A stretch of DNA of 64,000 nt, from positions 22,738 to 86,737 of the forward strand of contig CAZPHC010000029.1 of NCBI GenBank assembly GCA_964586155.1, read 5' to 3'. Position numbers and translations under genes: made by a program. This stretch comes from SXNM01 sp964586155. GTDB taxonomy: Bacteria > Myxococcota_A > UBA9042. Shown piece by piece: positions 16,913-25,245 of this stretch; position 1 is the stretch's first letter, and every line of letters starts with the position of its first letter. The notes under the pieces were generated by a model. That model made no database searches. It was not told the DNA's origin and saw only the letters and a program-made list of their open reading frames with translations.

Positions 16913-18844
16913 ATGCATCCACGCACCATCCGCCCCGCCAGTCAGACCCGCTCGATCGCGGCGGCGCTCGTCGTCCTCGCCGTGGCGCTCGCGCCCGCGC
17001 TGGCCAGCGCGCTGACCCTCGAAGAGGTGATGACCCTGGTCAAGCTGGACATTGGCGACGACCAGATCATCAAGAAGATCGACAAGGACGGCACGGTCTT
17101 CAAGCTGGCGCCCTCGGACATCCTCAAGCTCAAGAAGGCCGGCGTCAGCGACAAGGTCATTCGTCACATGATGAAGACCGCGACGCGTGGCGAGGCCGCG
17201 ACCCAGGCGCCGGCCGAGAAGAAGACCGAAAAGCCCGAGCGCGAGCTGACCGCCGCCGAGAAGGCCGCCGAAGAGGCACGGCTCAAGGAAGAGTCGATGC
17301 GCCTCGCCGACGAGCAGCGCCGCCGCGAGGAGGGCCAGCGCAAGGCCTTCGCCGGCAAGGTGCTCAAGACCGGCCAGGATCTGGCCAACTCGGGCCGCTG
17401 GGTCGAGTCGGTCGCCGTGTTCACCAAGTTCGTCAACGACGGCGTCGGCGGCGTGCCGTTCGCGCCGGACTCCGACGAGGCGTACATCGCCACCTACGGC
17501 ATCGCCAACGCCCTCGCCCGCGCCGGTCTGCTGCAGTCGGCCGCCAACAAGCTGCTCGAGGTCGTGCGCGCCGGTCCGGAGAAGATCTTCTTCGAGCGCG
17601 CGTTCGAGCAGCTGCGCGAGCTGCGCCGCACCATCAACTACCGCCCGCCGGAGCTCGAAGATCTGACCCAGTTCTCGGTCGTGGCCAAGGACAAGGCGTT
17701 CCAGGACTCGTTCCACTACTTCGTCGGCGAGTTCCTGCACGACTTCGGCCTCTCGGCCGACGCGGTGCCCTACCTCGAGAAGGTCAGCGGCAAGGCGCCG
17801 GACTACCCGCGCGCGCAGTACCTGCTCGGCCTCATCGCCTTCCAGGACGAGACGCTGAACAACGCCGAGCGCGTCAAGCGCGCCAGCGAGGGCTTCCAGA
17901 ACGCCGTCGTCGCCGGCGAGGAGATGAAGAACCAGGGCGTCGTCGACCTGGCCTACCTCTCGCTCGCGCGCCTCGCCTACGAGTTCACCCAGTTCGACGC
18001 AGCGATCTTCTACTACCGCAAGATCAGCAAGAACTCGCCGAAGATCGCTCGCGCCTTCTACGAGTCTGGCTGGAGCTACTTCCTCAAGGGCGACGTCAGC
18101 CGTGCGCTCGGCGTGTTCCACGCCATGCACAGCCCGTACTTCCGCCACCAGTTCTACCCGGAGCTCTGGATCCTCGAGGCCACGATCTACGTGCAGAACT
18201 GCCACATCAAGCACGCCGAGGCGGCCATCGAGCGCTTCGAGACCGACGTCCTGGTCCTCGGCCCGCCGCTGCGCGACTTCCTCGCGCGTCACACCCGCCC
18301 CGAGGAGTTCTACGAGGCCATCGTCGCCGCCGTGAACACGCCGAAGGTCGCAGCGCTGCCGCGCAACCTGATCAGCCCGGTGCTGCAGAACGTCGAGTTC
18401 TACAACATCCACAAGACGATCAAGCAGATCGAGACCGAAGAGGTCAAAGTGAAGGCGGAGCTGCAGCGCCTCGGCTCGGTCGGCCAGGAGCTCCTGAGCA
18501 AGCTCGGCCAGCTGCGCGTCGAGCGCATCGCCGAGGCCGGCGTCGTCGTGCAGCGCACGCTGCGCGCGGTCGAGAAGGACATCGGCCTGTACCAGGACAA
18601 GCTCACCGAGCTCCGCCTGGACATGCAGGAGATCGAGCTCCAGCGCAAGAACACCGAGATCGAGAACATCGAGAACAAGGGTGACGCCGACAAGGCCAAG
18701 CCGGGTGTCGAGACGCAGGGCAGCATCGCCATCGCCGGCTCGGACGCCATGGTCTGGCCGTTCGAGGGCGAGTTCTGGAAGGACGAGATCGGCGCCTATC
18801 GGTCGTACCTGCGTTCGCAGTGCACCGAGGACGCCGGCGAGTAG
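16913..18844 (+). CDS. Periplasmic TPR protein, GltC-like
   Basis: A 643-residue exported protein. The signal peptide (VVLAVALAPALASA) is followed by a short helical motif (EEVMTLVKLDIGDDQIIKKI ... LKLKKAGVSDKVI) seen at the N-terminus of many bacterial exported proteins. Next is a charged Glu/Lys/Arg coiled coil (about residues 95-145), then TPR-like helices to about residue 480, then a second predicted coiled coil (about 500-600). Position directly after the two barrels matches the order B-A-C that I recall for the M. xanthus gltK-B-A-C operon, where GltC is a periplasmic TPR protein linking barrels to the inner complex. The ATG at 16913 follows GGAG by seven bases; a longer frame upstream overlaps the previous gene and is not needed. 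Confidence 0.65.
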   Translation: MHPRTIRPASQTRSIAAALVVLAVALAPALASALTLEEVMTLVKLDIGDDQIIKKIDKDGTVFKLAPSDILKLKKAGVSDKVIRHMMKTATRGEAATQAPAEKKTEKPERELTAAEKAAEEARLKEESMRLADEQRRREEGQRKAFAGKVLKTGQDLANSGRWVESVAVFTKFVNDGVGGVPFAPDSDEAYIATYGIANALARAGLLQSAANKLLEVVRAGPEKIFFERAFEQLRELRRTINYRPPELEDLTQFSVVAKDKAFQDSFHYFVGEFLHDFGLSADAVPYLEKVSGKAPDYPRAQYLLGLIAFQDETLNNAERVKRASEGFQNAVVAGEEMKNQGVVDLAYLSLARLAYEFTQFDAAIFYYRKISKNSPKIARAFYESGWSYFLKGDVSRALGVFHAMHSPYFRHQFYPELWILEATIYVQNCHIKHAEAAIERFETDVLVLGPPLRDFLARHTRPEEFYEAIVAAVNTPKVAALPRNLISPVLQNVEFYNIHKTIKQIETEEVKVKAELQRLGSVGQELLSKLGQLRVERIAEAGVVVQRTLRAVEKDIGLYQDKLTELRLDMQEIELQRKNTEIENIENKGDADKAKPGVETQGSIAIAGSDAMVWPFEGEFWKDEIGAYRSYLRSQCTEDAGE

Positions 18845-19020
18845 ACGGGCCGGCCACGCCAGCGTGTGCGCGCGGAGCCTCCGCGACGTCGCAGCGGCGA
18901 CCGGCCCATGAGGAATCGACCGACACGTCCAGGAGATGAAGTCGCGTGGCAGCCGCTGCCCGGACCCTCGCCCGGCGTGACATCGAAGCGAATCGGATCG
19001 CGGATCTTGGAGTAGCACGC

Positions 19021-22000
19021 ATGAAGCGCACCCCCTTCGAAGCTTCCCAGGCAGCCGGCACCCTCGTGGCCCGCATCGTCGCCGCCGCGTTGGCCTGCGC
19101 GGTCCTCGCGCCGGGCCTCGCCTCGGCCCAGGCCGCCGACGTCCCGACGGTCGGCGCCGACACCAAGAAGGCCGAGAAGAAGGGCTCCCTCTTCGACGAG
19201 CAGCAGCTCAAGAAGCAGAAGGAGAAGAAGAAGGTCGACCCCGACGCGGTGCAGAAGGGCGACTTCGACGCCGAGAAGCTCGAGAGCCTGTCGTTCGACG
19301 CCAAGGCGCGCACGCTGCAGGCCCAGAAGTCGGTGATCCGCATCAAGATGATCAAGGAGATGGAGTCGTTCGTCGAGCGCAAGGGCGGCTCGGGCGTCGA
19401 CGAACCCGAGCGCATGGCGTCGATCTACTTCCGCCTCGCCGAGACCTGGTGGGAAGAGACCCACTACCAGTACCTGCTCGCCCGCGCCCGCTACAACGCC
19501 GAGGTCAAGGCCTTCGAAGACGGCGTGCGCAAGACCAAGCCGACCGAGCCGGTCGAGAACTACGAGAAGTCGATCCTCTACTACGAGAAGGTCCTGCAGC
19601 AGTTCCCGAGCTACAAGCGCATCGACGAGGTCATCTACCGCCTGGGCAAGGCCGCGCTCGGCCAGGGCAAGGCGCTCGGCGACAAGGTCCTGACCAACAA
19701 GGGCGTGCAGTACCTCAACCAGCTGATCCAGAAGTACCAGCAGTCGCAGTACATCCCGCAGTCCCACCTCGCGCTCGCCGAGCACTTCTTCGACAGCAAC
19801 AACCTGACGCTCGCGAAGATGAACTACGAGCGGATCGTGCAGAACTTCCGCAGCAGCAACCTGTTCAACTACGCGCTCTACAAGCTCGGCTGGGTCTACT
19901 TCAACCTCCGCGAGTTCGAGCGCGCGGTCGAGACCTTCCAGTCGGTCGTCCGCGAGATCGACAAGAGCAAGACCAAGCAGATCGAGTTCCGCGACCAGGC
20001 CCTCAACGACCTCGTCCCCGCCTACGCCGAGCTCGAGCGCGGCTGGCCTGCGGCGAAGGAGTACTTCACCAAGGTCGAGGGCGAAAAGCAGATGTGGATC
20101 CGCCTCGAGCGGCTCGCCGCCCTGTACGTCGCCAACGACAAGCAGGAGCTGGCGATCGAGCTGCACGGCCACTTCATCGAGACCAAGCCCACCGATCCGC
20201 GCTGCGTCGACTGGTGGGAGACCATCGTCGACATCTACATGACCCTCGAGAAGTTCGAGGACATCGAAGTCGCGCTGCGCAAGTTCCTCGCCTTCACCGA
20301 CGAGCGCACCAGCCCGTGGGTGGCGGCGAACAAGAAGAACGCCGAGGTCACCGAGAAGGCCGCCAAGCTGGGTGAGACCTACCTCATCTACCTGTCGAAC
20401 CACTTCCACCAGCGCGCGCAGAAGATCGAAGAGGAGCAGAAGAGCCTCGAGGCGGCGCGTCCGGACTACGCCAAGGCTGCCGCCGACTACGCCGAGTTCG
20501 TCCGTCGCTACCCGGACAGCAAGAAGGCCTACATCGTCAACTTCTACTACGCCGAAATCCTCTACCTGCAGCTCAAGGACTACGAGAAGGCCCGCGCCCA
20601 GTACAAGCGCGTCATCGAGCTCGACAAGGAAGGCGAGTACCTCGAGGACGCGGCCCTCGGCGTCATCTACTCGGTCGAGGAGCTGCTCAAGAGCACGCGC
20701 GCCCGCTACGACTACGACAAGAAGGCCTGGATCGACGATCCGACGGCGCCGCCGCTGGTCACGGTCAAGACGACCGACGCCAGCAACGCCAAGGTCGAGG
20801 TCACCAAGAAGTCCGAAGAGGAGACCGTCACCGAGGACCAGATCAAGGAAGCCCAGGTTCCGAAGAAGCGCCAGGAGCTGCACCCGCTCGAGCGCGACTT
20901 CGTCGATGCCGCCGACAAGTACGTCACGCTCATGGAGAACCTGCAGAAGGCCAAGGGCGCCGAGTGGATGAAGAAGAAGAACCGCGGCCGCGACGTGCCG
21001 GGCATCATGTACGTCGCCTCGGCGACCTACTACGAGCGCGGCCAGTACCCCGAGGCCATCGAGCGCCTCGAGCGCGTCTACAAGTACGACGAGGCCCGCG
21101 TCGAGGGCGAGATCGCGGTCAAGACGCTCATCGACATCTACGCCCGCCAGAAGAACTGGCAGAAGATCGAGGAGTGGGCCCGCGTGATGCTCGCGCGCAA
21201 GAAGATGCAGCTGTTCAAGGTCAAGGACCTGCGCAAGTACGTCGCCGTCTCGGTCGGCGAGCAGGCGCGTGAGCTGGCCGAGCGCAAGGACTTCGACGGC
21301 GCCCACGCCAAGTACGACACCATCCTCACCGAGTTCCGCAAGGACGAGCCCGAGCTCGCCGCCATCTCGCTGTTCAACAAGGCCGCCATCTACGAGATCC
21401 AGAAGGAGGAGAAGAAGGCGATCCAGACCTACGAGCGCGTGGTCAAGGAGTTCAAGAACTCCAAGGTCGCCCCGGAGGCCATGTTCAACATCGGCATGAT
21501 CTACGAAGCGCAGACGCAGTTCCGCGACGCGGCGGACTCGTTCTTGAAGATGGCCAAGATCCGCAAGAACGCCGACGCGGCGCAGGCGCTGATCAACGCC
21601 GGCCAGATCCTCAACGCGCTCGGTCAGCACAAGGAGGCCGCTGCGGCCTACGGCGACTTCATCAAGACCGTCACTGGCCTCAAGGAGACCGACGACGAGA
21701 CCAAGCGCCTCGTCGCCCTGGTGCCCGACGCCTACATCGAGATCGGTCGCGTCTACGAGCGCGCCGGCATGCTCAAGGACGCCACCAAGAGCTACGGCCT
21801 GGTCGCCTCGAAGTTCGGCAACCGTCCCGAGCTGCAGGTCGAGGCGATCGGTCGCTCGATGAAGCTGCTGATCGACGAGGACCGCGACGCCGCCAAGCCG
21901 AAGAACGCCAAGAAGATCCAGGACTACATCAAGCAGGTCCTGAAGATCTGGGAGAACCCGGAGGCCCGCGGCGGCAACGCGCAGTACTACTTCGCCCAGT

Positions 22001-22647
22001 CGCTCTTCCACTCGGCAGAATTCCTGTTCGACATCTTCGCGAAGCTCTCGCTCAAGGATGTCAAGAACATGAAGATGCTCAAGCCCATGCTCGAGAAGCA
22101 GGCGACCACGCTCAAGGAGGCCGAGAAGTCCTACTTCGACGTGATCGACAACACCGCCGGCGGCCAGGGCAAGTACTTCGCGGCGTGCGCGGCCTACAAG
22201 GTCGGCATGCTCTACTACCGCTTCAAGGAAGACCTGTTCAACGCGCCGCTGCCCAAGCAGGTCGAGCGCGCGGTCGAGGCGGGCTACCCCGAGGTCGAGG
22301 AGCGCTACCGTCAGGCCATCGAGCAGGTCGCGGCGCCCATCGAAGAGCAGAGCCTCGTCGCGTTGCGCGGCGCGATCCAGACCGCCCACAACCTCGGTGC
22401 CTACAACGACTGCACCCGCCAGGCGGGTGAGGTCGCCGCCAAGGTCAACCCGAACGAGTACCCGACGGTCGAGAAGGACCCGAACCTGCCGCGCGCGACC
22501 ACCGCGCTCAACGCGACCAAGACGACCGACACGTCGAGTTCGGCCGCGTTCGTCACCCGCGTCCGTCGCGGCAAGTTCACCGTGAGCTACAAGCCCGAAG
22601 AGATCGCGAGCCAGACCAAGGAGAAGGCCGCCGCCGAGCGCAAGTAA
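19021..22647 (+). CDS. Large TPR protein, GltD/AgmU-like
   Basis: A 1,208-residue exported protein with signal peptide LACAVLAPGLASAQA. A Lys/Glu-rich linker follows (about residues 45-85), then a superhelix of many tetratricopeptide units, for example FRLAETWWEETHYQYLLARA, YPDSKKAYIVNFYYAEILYL, and MFNIGMIYEAQTQFRDAADS. The M. xanthus gliding protein AgmU (GltD) is, from memory, a periplasmic TPR protein of about this size, and the neighbours look like gltC upstream and gltE downstream. The ATG has GGAG eight bases upstream. No catalytic domain is visible; the expected role is a scaffold that distributes force or links trans-envelope partners. Confidence 0.65.
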   Translation: MKRTPFEASQAAGTLVARIVAAALACAVLAPGLASAQAADVPTVGADTKKAEKKGSLFDEQQLKKQKEKKKVDPDAVQKGDFDAEKLESLSFDAKARTLQAQKSVIRIKMIKEMESFVERKGGSGVDEPERMASIYFRLAETWWEETHYQYLLARARYNAEVKAFEDGVRKTKPTEPVENYEKSILYYEKVLQQFPSYKRIDEVIYRLGKAALGQGKALGDKVLTNKGVQYLNQLIQKYQQSQYIPQSHLALAEHFFDSNNLTLAKMNYERIVQNFRSSNLFNYALYKLGWVYFNLREFERAVETFQSVVREIDKSKTKQIEFRDQALNDLVPAYAELERGWPAAKEYFTKVEGEKQMWIRLERLAALYVANDKQELAIELHGHFIETKPTDPRCVDWWETIVDIYMTLEKFEDIEVALRKFLAFTDERTSPWVAANKKNAEVTEKAAKLGETYLIYLSNHFHQRAQKIEEEQKSLEAARPDYAKAAADYAEFVRRYPDSKKAYIVNFYYAEILYLQLKDYEKARAQYKRVIELDKEGEYLEDAALGVIYSVEELLKSTRARYDYDKKAWIDDPTAPPLVTVKTTDASNAKVEVTKKSEEETVTEDQIKEAQVPKKRQELHPLERDFVDAADKYVTLMENLQKAKGAEWMKKKNRGRDVPGIMYVASATYYERGQYPEAIERLERVYKYDEARVEGEIAVKTLIDIYARQKNWQKIEEWARVMLARKKMQLFKVKDLRKYVAVSVGEQARELAERKDFDGAHAKYDTILTEFRKDEPELAAISLFNKAAIYEIQKEEKKAIQTYERVVKEFKNSKVAPEAMFNIGMIYEAQTQFRDAADSFLKMAKIRKNADAAQALINAGQILNALGQHKEAAAAYGDFIKTVTGLKETDDETKRLVALVPDAYIEIGRVYERAGMLKDATKSYGLVASKFGNRPELQVEAIGRSMKLLIDEDRDAAKPKNAKKIQDYIKQVLKIWENPEARGGNAQYYFAQSLFHSAEFLFDIFAKLSLKDVKNMKMLKPMLEKQATTLKEAEKSYFDVIDNTAGGQGKYFAACAAYKVGMLYYRFKEDLFNAPLPKQVERAVEAGYPEVEERYRQAIEQVAAPIEEQSLVALRGAIQTAHNLGAYNDCTRQAGEVAAKVNPNEYPTVEKDPNLPRATTALNATKTTDTSSSAAFVTRVRRGKFTVSYKPEEIASQTKEKAAAERK

Positions 22648-22701
22648 CGCGCATCGACGGTCCGGCCCCACCCACCCGTTCGTTCGTCTGAGAGGAATGC
22701 C

Positions 22702-24690
22702 ATGATGGTCCAACGCTCCTACACCGCCATCGCCGCCGGCCTGCTGCTCGGCGCCCTGTTCGCCGCGCCCGCCTTCGCCGCCGAGGGTGAGTACCTGCCG
22801 AACATCAACGACAAGGCGCAGGACGCCTTCCGCACCGGCCTGGCCTCGGCCCTGCGTCCGCTGCCGAAGTGCAATCCGATGCGCATGCTCGCTGACGGCA
22901 GCTGCTGCGCGCCCGGCTTCGCCTCGCTCAACGACCGCTGCGTCCGCGTCGCTCCGCCGACCTGTGCCCAGGTCGCGATCGAGAACCCGCAAGCCTGCAG
23001 CCTGACGCTCTGCGCCAAGTACGTGCGCGAGATCACCGATCAGAAGAAGGACGACGCCGGCAACCCGATCCCGCGCAAGGACGAGCAGGGCAACGCCATC
23101 CCCGGCGAGTTCGAGACGACCACCCGCGAGGAGGTCTGCGAGCCGTGGAAGAACGGCATGCGCGACCTCAGCTGCGAGCTCGACACCTACCAATGCACCA
23201 AGGAAGAGCTGGCGTCCGGCCCGACCCGTTGGTGCGGCGATTGGATCAAGCGCGTCGAGGCGCCGACCGAGGACGGCAAGACCGAGGAGCGCTTCTTGCG
23301 CTGCAAGCCGGGCAGCGAGGGCTGCGAGCTCACCACGCGCGAGTGCACCGGCAAGGAGCTGACCAGCGGCAAGTCCGAGGGCGCCGGCCCGTGCCAGATC
23401 GGCGAGTACGTCAACGAAGCCGACGGCAAGTGCACCAAGCCGGCTTGCCCCAAGCAGTGCACCACCGCTGACGGTCGCTGCGCCGCCTGCGGCCCGGACT
23501 ACTTCGGCGCCGCCGCGGCCTTCGGCAAGGCCCGCGAGCTCGACCCGAACTTCTACGAGGCCTACTTCAACGAAGGCATGGCCCTCGAGCGCCTCGGCAA
23601 GCACGACGAGGCGGTGAAGATCTACCAGAAGGCCCGCGAAGTGCAGCCCAAGGGCGATCAGGATCGTCTGTTGCAGCTCTCGGCCCAGGCCTACATCGCC
23701 CGCTCGAAGCTGGCCGACGCCATGAGCCTGGCCGAAGCCGGCGAGACCGAGAAGGCCAAGCAGGCCCGCGAGGCTGCTCGCTCGATCTGCGAGTCGATCC
23801 GCGGCCAGGATCCGGACAACACGATGGCCAACAACGTGCTGGCCCAGTACTGGCTCGACTCGGGCAACCTCGAGCTCGCCGAGAGCTTCGTCCAGCAGGT
23901 CCTGCGCGTGAACCGCGAAGACACGATCGCGCTGAACATCCGCGCCCTGATCAACCTGCACGGCGGCCAGAACGAGATCGTGCGCTGGATCCTCGAAGAG
24001 AAGGTCCTGCTGCTCGACCCGTCGAACGCCGAGGCGTTCGCCAACCTCGGCCTCGCCTTCGTCCGCATCGGCGACATGCCCAAGGCGGTCGTGGCCTTCG
24101 AGCGCGCGGTCAAGCTCAAGCCGAACTCGGTGCCGGCGCGCCTGAACCTCGGCGCCATCTACATGGACTACCTGAACTACAAGGCCGCGCATGACCAGTA
24201 CAAAGCCGCGCTTGCGATCGAGAAGGACAACCTCGAGGCGCTGACCGGCTACGCGCTGGCGCTCGAGGGTGTGCGCCAGCCGCAGGAGGCGGCGAAGTAC
24301 TACGAGCGCGTGCTCGCCAAGGACCCGACGCGCAAGCCGATCCTCGTCCGCCTCGCCGTCATCTACGAGAAGGCGCCGTTCAACGACGGCAACAAGGCCA
24401 TCGAGTACTGGAAGAAGTTCCGCTCGCAGGCCAACCTGCCCGAGCAGGGCGCCGCCCAGACCGAGAAGGACGTGTCCAAGGCCGCGTACGAGGCGCACCT
24501 CAAGAAGAAGGCGCCGCGCAAGGATGCCGCCGCCTTCAACGCCGAGCGTGAGGCGCTGCGCAAGAAGTCCGAGGCCGCGACGCTGCTGTGGAAGAACGTG
24601 CTCGCCATCGATTCGCGCATCCAGGCCATCGAAGAAGGCATGAAGCTCGAGAAGGAAGCGCGCGAGAAGGACGGCCAGCCCTCGAGCTAG
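22702..24690 (+). CDS. TPR protein with Cys-rich N-terminus, GltE/AglT-like
   Basis: A 662-residue exported protein. The signal ends PAFAAEG, a signal-peptidase-I-type site rather than a lipobox; the M. xanthus counterpart is usually annotated as a lipoprotein. Residues about 55-265 are Cys-rich (DGSCCAPGF, CPKQCTTADGRCAACG), likely disulfide-bonded. Residues about 265-580 hold TPR units (YEAYFNEGMALERLGKHDEA, AEAFANLGLAFVRIGDMPKA, VPARLNLGAIYMDYLNYKAA). A charged C-terminal helix closes the protein. It follows the GltD-like gene by 54 bp, as gltE follows gltD in M. xanthus. Two tandem ATGs (22702, 22705) follow AGAGGA. Identity rests on order and TPR content, so it is moderate. Confidence 0.55.
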   Translation: MMVQRSYTAIAAGLLLGALFAAPAFAAEGEYLPNINDKAQDAFRTGLASALRPLPKCNPMRMLADGSCCAPGFASLNDRCVRVAPPTCAQVAIENPQACSLTLCAKYVREITDQKKDDAGNPIPRKDEQGNAIPGEFETTTREEVCEPWKNGMRDLSCELDTYQCTKEELASGPTRWCGDWIKRVEAPTEDGKTEERFLRCKPGSEGCELTTRECTGKELTSGKSEGAGPCQIGEYVNEADGKCTKPACPKQCTTADGRCAACGPDYFGAAAAFGKARELDPNFYEAYFNEGMALERLGKHDEAVKIYQKAREVQPKGDQDRLLQLSAQAYIARSKLADAMSLAEAGETEKAKQAREAARSICESIRGQDPDNTMANNVLAQYWLDSGNLELAESFVQQVLRVNREDTIALNIRALINLHGGQNEIVRWILEEKVLLLDPSNAEAFANLGLAFVRIGDMPKAVVAFERAVKLKPNSVPARLNLGAIYMDYLNYKAAHDQYKAALAIEKDNLEALTGYALALEGVRQPQEAAKYYERVLAKDPTRKPILVRLAVIYEKAPFNDGNKAIEYWKKFRSQANLPEQGAAQTEKDVSKAAYEAHLKKKAPRKDAAAFNAEREALRKKSEAATLLWKNVLAIDSRIQAIEEGMKLEKEAREKDGQPSS

Positions 24691-24732
24691 GGTCCCGGCC
24701 GCGCGCGGGCACCACCCGCACCTGAGGCATCC

Positions 24733-24771
24733 CCGACGGCGCCGTCCCCATCCCAGGGCCGGCGCCGTCGG
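24733..24771 (+). terminator. Strong GC hairpin after the GltE-like gene
   Basis: A perfect 12-bp inverted repeat (CCGACGGCGCCG at 24733-24744, CGGCGCCGTCGG at 24760-24771) around a 15-base loop. There is no T-tract after it. It may end or attenuate transcription between the TPR genes and the small downstream gene, or protect a 3' end. Confidence 0.5.
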
Positions 24772-24921
24772 CAATTCCGGGCCTGGCCTCGATGCGGTGT
24801 GCGCACCCCGATCCGGCTGGCGGCAGCCGCTTCTGCTTGCAGCCTGCGCGCGCGATCGGCTACCCTTTGGCGCTTTGATGTGCCCCTGGACCGGGGGCGC
24901 GTCTCCCCGCTCGGAGGTCCC

Positions 24922-25179
24922 ATGAAGATCCACAAGCAAATCAGCGCCCTGCTCGTCGCGGCCAGCTTCGTCGTCCCCGCTCTCGCGTCGGCCGCCGACA
25001 AGGACCAGAAGTCGAAGTTCTACGACTTCAGCGACCAGATGATCGACGGCGAAGTGAAGAAGCCGCCGACCATGGTCATGGAGTCGCGCACCCGCGCCAA
25101 GTTCGAGAAGCTGCTCCGGCTCAAGAAGTCGTTCAAGCAGGCGATGATCGATTCGAGCAAGGAGCCGATCCTCAAGTAG
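24922..25179 (+). CDS. Small exported protein, CglF-like candidate
   Basis: An 85-residue protein with a clear Sec signal (LVAASFVVPALASAA). The mature part is about 60 residues: FYDFSDQMIDGEVKKPP, then a basic helix RTRAKFEKLLRLKKSFKQAM, and a charged end. The pattern of a (F/Y)DF..(Q/L).IDG(E/D).K(K/R)P motif followed by a basic helix is what I recall from the small gliding protein CglF of myxobacteria. The position at the end of a Glt-like operon fits, but I cannot confirm homology without a search. The ATG has GGAGG four bases upstream. Confidence 0.5.
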   Translation: MKIHKQISALLVAASFVVPALASAADKDQKSKFYDFSDQMIDGEVKKPPTMVMESRTRAKFEKLLRLKKSFKQAMIDSSKEPILK

Positions 25180-25245
25180 GACGGTGGGTTGTCTCTATCG
25201 AAGGCGGACACACGGCCACAGTCGTGTGAGGGCCGGAGTCTGTCG

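Noticed and set aside
18796..24939. Minus-strand open frame of about 2,000 codons over the TPR genes
   Set aside because: Translation is Leu/Val/Asp/Arg repeats mirroring the Glu/Lys/Leu-rich TPR genes; no signal, domain or start site.
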